64,000 bases of DNA from Eumeta japonica (taxonomy: Eukaryota; Arthropoda; Insecta; Lepidoptera; Psychidae). The translations under genes and the position numbers were made by a program. The notes beneath the pieces are model-generated. The model saw nothing but the letters and a program-made list of their open reading frames with translations, was not told the origin of the DNA and ran no database searches. Location: assembly GCA_005406025.1 (NCBI GenBank), contig BGZK01001463.1, forward strand, positions 84,158 to 148,157, read 5' to 3'. Positions 47,380 to 59,300 of the stretch are shown in pieces (positions within the stretch are counted from its first letter, which is position 1; every line of letters begins with the position of its first letter).

Positions 47380-50300
47380 ATGGGGATAAAATTGGAGAAT
47401 TTTTTGCTGGCCAGCAGTGTGATGATCGCGGTAATTTACATGACCGGTTCGACAGGTATTTTATTGAATTGTTTATTTATTTGTTGCATAAATTTTTATT
47501 TGGAGGTCAATATATGCATTATCACGCCGATATCACGAAAAACACGTTAGAAGCATTCCGCCTGTAATGAAATATTTTAATAAAGAGACAAGTTGAGCAC
47601 AAACTTAATACATTCACAACAATCTTAGAAATAAAGAGATGTATTACTGAAATGTGTAAGCTGACTACACATAACAAAAAAAAAAAGGGAAATTTAAATA
47701 TATATTAAATTTATTTGTCAAAAAACAACCATTTTGAACCATTAAATAAATCTTTGCCATCTCTTTTTTTCAAAACGATGAGGTCATAGTTTCCTAGTGC
47801 CGGTTCTGTCTAATTAGCACTTTATAACTTCATATAATATGGGCGTATCCACTTTTTGGCCCGGGAGTTCAAATCAGAAATTTCTTAAGTTTAAACAAGA
47901 ATTTATTTTTTATCGACAACAATACGTACATAAGGCACATGAAAGCGAGGTCGAGGGGAGGGCAACTGCCCCTCCTTCCTGGGTAAGCCCCTATCTTAAT
48001 TATGATTATGAATATGACAAAAAATAGTGATACTATCTTTTCAAAATATAAAAATGTGATAAACGGTTGACCGTACGGGCCATTCCTATAATTTCCCGCT
48101 ATTGTCAAATTGTCAAGCTTAGGGCGTTCGACAATATATTAATCGATAATTACCAACAATATCTCTCAAACAGATTAATTGATTTTAATTCAGTTTGCAC
48201 AATTCGACTCAGGTTTTTTTTTGGAATGAAGTTGTTTATTATTATCAGTGTCGACCTAGGTACGTAGTTTTAAAAAGTTATTATTATTATTTTTATTTTT
48301 CAGACTTCTCGAAATGTATCGGGCCGCATTTCGATTGGACTAATCCATTCAATAGCCATGAGTGATTCACATACACCTCATACATACAGGAATGGATTGA
48401 CAAATGTTGATTTGAAATTCATGCCTGCAACACGCAGTAACATGCAGCATGCAACCCAGCGCTGACCCTCGAATCTGTTATTCCACTACGAATTCTCAAC
48501 CAACGAATTGAATATTAACGTGAGAGGATTAACAGATATCGAACACCTATGCAAATGTTATTTTTCAATTTATCTTAAAAATAGATTTTGAAGATAGTTT
48601 TCTATTTATCTTAAAAACAAATACTTGCTTGGGTGATCTATATTTGTCAATCCTTTCGAATCAATACTCAATTCGTTGGATGTGGATTCGTAGTGGAAGA
48701 ACAGATTCGAGGGTCGGCGCTGGGTTGCATGCTGCATGATACTGCATGCCGCAGACAAGTGTCAGACATCTTAATTACGTCGAATGTACGTAAAATTTTT
48801 GTACAAAACAACGAAGATGATAAACAGCAAATTAAAATTGTAACCATTGACTACACGAATAAGTCATGTATATCAATTTATGCAGTTACAATAAAAGTTC
48901 ACATATTAATTACAGTTTTAACACCACCAGAAATAGATTTATGTCTTTGTTAGAAATTTAATAAGTGAAACATTCAATACTCTTCAATGAAAGAGTATTG
49001 AATGTTTCAAATGTGAAAACTTACTTTTATACAGATCAGCCTTTTATGGAGACTTTTGTAAAGCACAAGAAGTTTTGAAATTAATATATGTTTGAATGGC
49101 AATTTCCTCTTATATTAAAATTCATATGCGCGCTCGTACGAACACACTATGGGCCGCTCATTAGATACTTACTATTGACAACTGAAAATTGTTAATATCT
49201 AAAACACTTGTTCGAAAGATTTTGTTCAAAACACTTTTCATTGATTTATTTATAAAGCTTTATTCTTGGGACATTTTTAAGATAATCAAAATGGGCGGTT
49301 CAAAAGTCAGAGGGAGTCGAATTTAGAAGCTAATGATTCTTTAAATGTACAAATCAGAGGACAACTCATATAAAAGCTTTTAATTTATTTTTAAATACTT
49401 ATCCAAAGATACCCCGCACAATGGAGTGCACGAAAAAAAATCTCAATTGCTTAAGACAAAAACTCACTCCAGGGAGGTTGTGACTCTCGTGACCCTTCTT
49501 TGTCGATCCGTTCTTTTTATATCTTCTACATTTAAAGCGATTAAAGTTTCGCCCGGTCCGTTGCAGGCGTCTACATATCCAACCTGAACGCGGCCTGCTT
49601 CCACTGCCTCTGCTACGTGTCGACCAAGTGCGAGTTCTCTCACGGCTGCACCGGCGGCTACTGCGGGCCGTTCAACATCTCGAAGGTGTACTGGGTCGAC
49701 GCCGGGAAACCCGTGCTGCCCGACGACGACCCCGAAAGGAACCACGGTGAGAACGCAGCGAGGTTGGCGAGGGCGGCGAGACATTGATTAAATGCTTGTT
49801 TTTTTTTTTGTCGTTTCGCAATACATGACTTCCGACAATTTATTGGAATGTTTATCGATGGTATTTTGGAATGGCGACGTGGTCTTGGATAGAAACGCAT
49901 TAATAGACCAACAACTGCATCTTACGGTTTGAAGTGACTTTGATTGATTTATTTGAAGTTAATGTGGGAACGGTGACCGTCATGTTACTAACTTAAGACA
50001 TCATGTTAAATAAGAAGATTGAATGGCTGGTCTATCAACATTATTAAATAAATAGGGAGGATTAATATTGTTATACCAGGTGTATTTAGTACCAGGCACA
50101 TTTTCGTATTTTTGTTTGTGTTGAAAAAACTCCTATTCTAGTTCTTTATTTAAAGAATTGCAGTATTCCATAATTTTTACTTAACCGTAGTCAAGAGAAA
50201 ATTTGTACAACGATTAATCCTACCGACCATCCCTAAAACGTTATTATATTATTTGATCAATGTGTTTTCGAGCTCCAGAAGTTCAAAACTATGGTTGTTT

Positions 50301-53300
50301 CAAAATGTAAAGATTTATCTTTAAGCTTTCCGAGCTCAAAAATTCGAAAAACGGTTAATTACATAATTCATTCCTGAAACTTTTTGCTGCTTTCGAGTTC
50401 AAAGTCTTCATAAATATACTTAGCAGTAGATTATTGAGTTTGAGCTCAAAAGAATTGATTTTTATGCCTTTTCAAGCTCTTCGAGTTCAAAATTATAATT
50501 TTAATACGTTTTCATCTCTTCGAGTTCAAATGTTTAGGTTAGTTTAAATAAAACACTATCGAACAAAGAATCGAGGATTCTTCGATTTTGATCTACTTTG
50601 CGGCATTGAACACAGTTTTTTAAGTAAAAGAATTTAATGAATATCAAACATCAATCCAATAAGAACTTTAGAAGTTATTTTAAAAAAGCAATTTTTTGCA
50701 ATTTTCGTTAACGATATCTCTGGCATTAACCGACAGATTTTGATGCTGTTCGCAACGATAGAAGATGCTCTCTAAGTAAAAGAGCTGATTTGATTTAGGT
50801 ATTTATCGGTTTATTGGCAAATGATACCTCTTTATTATTCAAAGTTGAAAGACATCCATTCTATTATGAAAATGTGAACATTGCTATCTCCAAAATTGTA
50901 AAATGGTTTACTGTAAGTAATTTACTTAATAATAGGAAGAAAACAAAATGTGTGAAATTCTCACTTCCGAATGTGAAAAATGTATCTAGTACTATATTAG
51001 TAAGAAACGAGGAATTAGACCTTGTCGACATTACTGTATTCTTAGGTCTTACTTTAGATAATAAACTTAAATGGGGTCCTCATATCGTTGAGTTGGCGAA
51101 AACTCTTATCTCTGCTACATTTGCAATTTAATAAAATGTCCGATATCAAAACCGCCAGATTGGTTAATTTTGGCTGTTTCCATAGCTTGATCTTATATGG
51201 CATCCTGCTTTGGAGATATGTGTACGCGTTATACATTACATTTTCTACACGTTATTCGAATGTTTCAGAATTATGATAAATATACTGTTGTTCATAATGG
51301 GTATTAAGATAGCTTATGGTAAAAACAAGATCGAAATCTATCCCTAAATGTTTCCATGACAAGAAATACCAAGCGGAAATCCAGAGTGATGGACTTGTGG
51401 CTGTGGTCGGGAATTGTCGACGGCCAACGCGGTGAGCGCGCCCGGGACACCGACGGCCAACGTACCTTTTGAAATGCGGAGGGGATGTCTTAATCTGATA
51501 TAAATTAAAAAAAAACTTCAGTATGTTAATTTGCGCGTGATCAAAATTCGAATTCAGTAGCTTTCGAATCAAGGATAACGCACTCCGCGACCACCCATCC
51601 TCGCTCTTATATTACTCCGTGACCGCGACACCTTTCCGTGCAGGTTGGCTGAATCGGCAGTGTCAAACAGTTGCAAAGGTCATCACTCGTCAACGGTCAT
51701 GAACAGTTTTATTTTCTTTTCATGCTATCCGTATAATATTTCCTAATTTCGATCTCACCGAACGTCAAAATATCCCCAAACGATAAACGATACAGATATC
51801 TCAATCGGACTGTAACTATTTAATTTTACTGATTCCTAACAGAACATTCAAAGTATAGAATTGCATTGTACTCGTACAGTTCATATGACGTCTCACGAAA
51901 CGTACCCAAGGGTCTTCTGTAAAAAGAGGGTATAGTCGAGTTGTAATGACTCCACTGTCAAGGCATAATTGCCCACAAGATTTTGTTTAAATTTGAGGGT
52001 TTCCTACACTAAGCCTTGTAGATTTATAGTCACCTCCTTCTAGTATGAAGGTTTTATTGCAGTTTTTCCTTTACCCGCTAAGAAAGCAATAACGATTGAT
52101 ATTATTTTAATCTGCTAGTGAATTACAAAAAAGTAGTACGGACCATCAGCATTCAAACTCGCGTCTTCCACTCTGCTATGAACCGCGGTAGCTACTCGGT
52201 TATCGCAGCTTTATGATTGTCTTACGCGCCGTTTAAAATGAAACTAGTAGTTTTAAAATACCCAAAGGCGTTGTTACACGTAATCTAAGTTCACCTCAGT
52301 TCTGTAGTAACCACCACGAGTCTTAGTACTCGAGATCTGTAACTTGTTAAAAGAGGTCCTTGGATAGTCATAAATTTTACTGAACTCAGCGAGAAGCGTA
52401 GCTACAAGGAATGCTCATGTTTCTACATAACGTTATCGTGTGGTTTCGCAAGTTTATAGTTAAATTTATACGGAATGTAAAGCATGTGGTATTTTATGTT
52501 AGCATTGAATTTGATACGGTCTTGATATATAATAATATGGTTACGTAAGTAATTTAAACATTGGTACGGATATCTTTGGTTGGTTTAAAACAGCAATTCA
52601 GTAGGTAGAGAGTTCACGTAACGGGCACAAAATTATCAATCTCATATCATATGTAAAGAAATTGTCGGCTGGTTGTTGAAATGCATTCGAGACACTCAAC
52701 CGGCTTGAACTAAGTAGGTGAATTATAAAAATAAGCATATTTTACATGCAAAGAAGACATCGCAAATCCTTATCTCTTTTTTTTTTCCTTTTATAGCAGA
52801 CATTATAAATATCGTCGTTATATTAAATTTAAACGGCTTAGTATTTTCCGTATAGAAATATAACGGAAAACGTTTCGTTATTATATTATATTGTTTAAAA
52901 AGCGATAGTGTGTTTCGAGTTACATATAACGACACCTATCGGTATTGTGTGGAAATGGGTGTCATTCCGTCCCCCTTCATCAAATATCATTTTCAGACCA
53001 CTTATTTTTTGGTGGCTTGCACACTCGTTTGCCTCCTTGGAGGTGTTTACATAAAAGGAATAGTATTCATATTATTTTAATGTATATTTCTTTTCCTATT
53101 ATTTTATTTTTGGTTTTTGATTTCCGTTTCTATGGATCCTTTATATATGTACTTGAAATAGAAATTCACCCTGCAATCGCTTTTAGTAAATAGGTTTTAT
53201 TTCGTCCCCTCCATTGTAAGGCAATAAAAAAATTTGCATTTCGGAGAAATAAACATCCAGACAATCAGGAGAAGAGCTTAAAACACTATTTTATAATAGT

Positions 53301-56300
53301 ATAATTTGTGTTAAATTCTACCATATTAATAGTCTATCTGTACAAAAAACGGTAAAAGGTTTTCAGGCAGAACTCCAAAAACTAAACTGAAAATAATAGT
53401 GAACATTTGTATATTTCTCCTTATTACAGACAAAATAATGATAGTCAACTCGTAAAACTTAAAACTAAATAATTACATAACCCTGTTAGGTTTAGTGATT
53501 GTACTGTTAAACAGGTGACGCAAAGAAAATGATCTATTAAAATTATGATCTTTACGACGAATAGTTAATATAATGGGTATATGTGCATGGCAACCTTAAT
53601 CACGCTTAAGTATATAATTACCCAACCAAAAAATTCGTATAATTTTAAGTGGAATATTTTTTTCCAAATATGCGTGCTACAAGCCTTTAGTGCATGAATT
53701 CACGTCCCGTTTCACCAATTTATCATAGGGAGATTGGTACGAACGCTGTCGTATATCAATCATTCTATTTCTTTGACGGCTTGCGAGATGAAGATTGGTT
53801 CTCTTTGTAAACCATCTTTATATTGCACTAACGGAATAAGTACTGTTTAGGATATTTAGGTAGACAGGTTTCCGCGTTATCTGAACTTGGTGTGTGCTTG
53901 TGAGCATCGAAGAACTGTCAACTACATCAGACTATGCATTTCATCAGTATCGTTATCGAGGTTTATGTTAATTATGGCAACAGAATACACGATGGCAACA
54001 CTCAAAAAGTATGCAATCAGATCGGGTTAATGGCGCGATAAAAGGTCAGAGATTAGGCGAACCCTCGGCTCAAAAGGGCAACTTATTACTTGGTTTTAAA
54101 TTAACAGCGTCTACTTTACTATGATGTGCTTAAAACGAAGTTTGAAATAACAAAGCAATAAAACATTTCCGGTTCAACCCGTTTGTTTGTGTGGAGGTAT
54201 TTTTAGTTTTTTTTTTGAACTAAAAATTATTAGTATCAAAATTGTAATTCAAAATCAAATTATAAGAAGTATAATTTATTCAATTAATAATTATCAAATA
54301 CGTTATAAAATGCATCTTTTCAAAGAAGTAACCGATTTAAATGATGCTCTAAAAGTCTAAAAAACATTAGGGAAAAATACTTTTTAATTTCATTTCTTTC
54401 AAAAAATGAACCGACTACGATCAGATTTAGAATATTCAAAGTAGTTGTATGAGAAATAGAGTTAATTAGATTTCGGAATCGATAAATTCAGTAGTTTAGG
54501 GATTATTTAAAGTATAATTTTAAATATGTTGACTTTCAGTTTTTTTTATAATCTGCCCGACCGATTGACGTCAAATTTTCAAGGTGTCCAATTTTAGTAA
54601 AGGTTTTTTTCGCAAAAGTGTTCATGGTGCAAATTTAGTTTTAGTCAACCTAACCGCGTAAAATTCCGCATCTCATGAAATTTCAGTTCTCAAAAATCTG
54701 ATTAAAACAATATTTTATTGAATTACTTAAATTTTTCGAAAAACTTCCATTGTGTTAGCGGGTAGTTAAAAACTATATAAGATGGATTAATATAACCTCG
54801 AATATTCCGTTAAAATTTCGAGAAAATAACAAGAGTGGCTTACTTGACCACGTTGTCTAGCATTTTCAATAGACTAAAGCTGATTTTTAGGATTCCCTAC
54901 TTTAAAAGTAAGGAGTCAATTTTGTTAAGATCACTTTTGTGCCCGTCTGTACAGAGGTTTTCATTTAAAAGCACATGTATTATGATATAAGAATTTTGTA
55001 TTTTCAAATAATGTTAATAAACCTTAATGAGACGCGCATATGTAAGTGCTAATCGAAAATTGAAAAAATGCTTTCGTTCACAATGTGGGTCAGTTTTGAC
55101 CAAAGAAAGAAAATGTTTAAATTATTATTTAGATTAAAAAAAACTAAAATATAGATTTTTAGAATTTGAAAATATTCCATTATAATACTGAAAAACTACA
55201 GTATACTTTGACATCGTAATAGTTACGAAAAAGAGATTTTGTTAAATTAGATGTTTGGTGGAGAAGACATTTAGACAATTTACAGTATGAATCGTTATCA
55301 ATCATCAAGCGTTGGTTGGCTTAAACAATGCAGATCTGATCGGCGTTCTACGTGACGTTATTAAATGTATATTTAAGAAGATAATACAGCATTATTAGTT
55401 ACACACAATGTGATGATTACGGCGGACCAGCGAGCCGTCCGTATAGGCGTGCTGGCGCGGGAGCGAAGTCCCCAAATATGGCGTCGTGTGCTTATTTCCG
55501 GCGTAGCTTAAAAAGCGTTACACTGTTTGTTAGCTTAAGCGCCGCGATCCCCCGGCGAGAGGATTTAGTGGGTAAAAATCCTAAATCACCCGGTGAGCCT
55601 TCGTGTGGTCGTGTGTGTTTCGTCCGAGAAGGTTTCCTCGTTTTATGCCAACAAAAAAAAATGTACATACGCCTGTCGTAGAACGTGTCGTTTTTTTTCC
55701 ATTTTTTTTTTGCATCGACATTATAAACGACTTTTCTTTAATGTAAAGCGTTTAACACGTCAGTTGTTAGATTAAATTCATCAAAAAGTCTTTTGGTAAT
55801 TTAGTACAACAGTAAAGATTATGAATATCCATTTAGCGTTAAGGAATAAATTATCATTGATAAGAAATAAATATTAAATTTTCAGTATTATATTGTAAAG
55901 TGTATCCACTTTACAATAGTTTAATAGTATAATCGCATACCTACTTGTTTTTTTTAGTTATAGGCAACTAAAATGCTTATAACTATTCTGTGCGGGAAAC
56001 ATTGAAAAAGTGTAACAACGTACTTTTTTCATCTGTATTGCACTTGTTTGTAATAATGGCTTCGGAACCCTATAATGAGCATGGTCCGACATGCTCTTGG
56101 CCAGATTTTATTTAGTAAAATCTAGATGTTTTACAGTTTCTGCACTTGTGTATAATCTAACTAGCCGTGTGCGCTACTCCTCTCGTGTGATCAAGGAATG
56201 AATGTTTCAATTTTAGGTCGAGCGATCTTCGCACGTGCGGTATGTAAATAAGCCCTTAACAAATTATTTTACCAATGTAGTGATCAACAAAATAATTTAT

Positions 56301-59300
56301 TAATGGTTTAACACTATACGAACCCCTTCTGTGGGAATGAAGCATGAGCTGTATGTCTGGATCAATTTCTGTCGCCACAGAACGATTTTGTGACAGTTCG
56401 GTAGGGGGAATATATGAAAGTTAGACTTTTTATAATTTAAATTGAATCTGATTTAATTATTTACTCTTTGCATTTGTTACGTTTGCTATTCAATTCACTG
56501 ATCACATTACAATAAGCTCTGGAGGTTTTCATACTTTTTTAAATGAAACCGTACATAACCGTATGGTTGCTTAAGGATTTTTATTTTCGAAAAATGATTA
56601 ATTAAATATATTTTATATAATAACACTGCAAAATATAAAATATTTTTTGTTTGGCGGCGCTTCGATTAAACTTTTATGATGCTTGCACCACTATATGATC
56701 TCTCTAAAGAACTACTTTTAAAGATCGGTCTCCGGTTTTTAAATCATACAGAAATACAAAAAATTACATACATATATATTGTACGAGTTATTAGAACGGG
56801 TCCGCCTAGTAATTATGTATTCTGATAAAAGCACATCAGTGTCGCTGACTATAAATAGTTCAGGAGATCATTTTTGAGGTTTGGTTTGTAATTCATCCGT
56901 GTCCATTACTTACAAATTTAAAATCAATGAAAAAGAGAGTTTTGACATTCTCCATCACCATCGCACAACGTGCACATGATCACTTAATTATGTTTTTATG
57001 TATTTGGCTCTAAAGTTAAGATTGTGGCAAGAGATGACACCAGACGATTTCAGAGGAGGGTGAATTTGCTTGCCCGAGAGATGCGAGGGCCGGCATCGCC
57101 CGAAGTCTGAAATCGCGTCGCATCGCGTGCCACAGACTATATTTTTTTTAGTTATTTTAGCCGTGAGAGTATAATATCTCTCAGATTAGCACATTTTCAG
57201 AAATACGTAAATTTATAGAGGCTTGAAATAAACGAAAGATACTTAGACAAGATTGAAAATAGAACCGGAATGGGCAGATTGCGTTCAGCCCTCGGGAAGA
57301 AACCTTTTTGGAAGAAACTTGTTAGAAGAAAGCCTTCTAACACTCGTATTAGCCTGAAATAGTCTAGTTCCGATTGAATAAACAGGCATTGAAACTCGAA
57401 TTTTAAATGCAGGTCATTTGAAAAACCTTTCAATCGTTGGTTACCACTGTCTATGTATGTTAACATTTTCGTAATTATTCACTTCTGTCACGTGCTTTAA
57501 CAGCAATCTGTTTGGTGTGACCTCTGTTTAATTTTTTTTTTCCAGCTTGGGAAGATTGTTCGAGATCCTACCACTGTGCGATGAAGATTATAGAGGGATA
57601 CTTACAAAGGTTTGCAAAGGTGACCAATATTTTACTATAGATAATCAAAATAAGCCAATCAAAGGTAATTAAAATAAATAGTCGGGAGTCGGAATTGGCA
57701 ATTGCTATATGATTAAATAGAAAGGGTATAACGTAATTTTTCAAAATACATAATCGATACAAATATATGTGAATAGTAGATATCTTCCTAAGAAAAACAC
57801 TTTGCAAATTCGCACTTAGGGGTTTCTTTGACGGCTATTTTAAATACAGCCACTACTTCTTCGGCGACCGTAAACCATTTTCCTCGAAGTTTTTCTTTTA
57901 TTTTAGAAAGTGTATAAATATTACATGTTATGGGGTTGGGGCTGTAAGGCGGGTGAGCCAATATTTCCATACCTAACGTTCCCTAACGTGAGCTCGTTTT
58001 TTCCGAAGTTCTTCCAAAACAAGAGGCAAATAGTTGGTAGTGTACTAAGTCTTCAGTGACTGTTTTTTTTGTCTTCTAAAACAATTGTTGCATAATGATC
58101 TGTTATTTCGAAGAAAAATTTTAACAAAAAGACAAACCGACTTCAAAATAAAACCTATTCCAAAACAAATTACTGTATACTAAAAAGTAAAAAAATAATT
58201 GCATATTCTTCCACAACTTAATAATCAACTTGCTTTTACTACTCTCATCAATATGTAGGTACGATCTATGTGTTTACCTCCCAAGAAGTTAGGTAGGTAC
58301 CTACCCATTTCAAATTTAACTCGACACATACCTATAAATAACAAACAATGATCAAAATTATTTTAAGGTTCTCTTAAGTAAAATGAAATGAACAATATGA
58401 GACTACTTAAAAATCAATCAAATTATTACGATAATATAATGGAGTTACAATTATGGTTATTTTTGGAGTCGGTGTCAGACAAAGAAATACTACAATATAT
58501 CTAGCAATAGACACCGACTCGGATCAGTGCGACCACGTTTGAAGTAGTTAAATCAAATAAACTGTGGCAAAGGATGGGGCTTTATTATGAAAGCTAACAG
58601 AAGTCTATTATAACTTTGTTTTTGGCTTAAACGGTGACAAAAATCATACAAGATCATTGCATGAAAATTTTCTCACATTAAATTCATGTTGACGTTACAC
58701 AAACTACTTTCTTTTTGCCGCCAATTTCAAAAAAGCAAATGGCAAATTAATGAAATATAGGAAATAAAGTTGGAAAAGGTTTCCCATTTTACGTTGATTA
58801 TATTGACAGAAAGTTAATATAATCAACGAGAAAAAACTTATTTTAAAACATATTGTAACAGATACTTACGTTTTACTACAAATAGAATACTATATAAGCG
58901 CACCACTTCTAAATGAGTACAAAAACTATCAGTTTTGAATCAGCTGGCGTCCCGGCACATTTGCGTTAGTGTTAAGTACTGAACGCTGTGCGCCATAATT
59001 TCAATATATCTCCGATAAAGCGTGAGAGCTACGTGAACTGGTCACGTAATATGGGTATGTGCCCTATGTATTATTCTCAGAGGAAAACTTATATAAAAGT
59101 CTTTAAGTCGGGTCTGGAGATTTACTTTAGTTCAAATTAAGGAAGAGGCCTTAATTAGGAGAGAAAGCGCAATAGACATAGTTATCGGAATCGGATCGCG
59201 ATCCCGATGAGTATGAAGTCGGGATCGAATGCAAGGTCGTGATTCAAATAGCGATATCGGCATAGAACGCTATCTGTGTCAGTATATATGGACGAATGTG

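Noticed and set aside
49464..49784. 106-codon minus-strand frame
   Set aside because: Shadow of the GC-rich lysozyme exon at 49567-49746. The plus strand there carries the conserved i-type lysozyme motifs.
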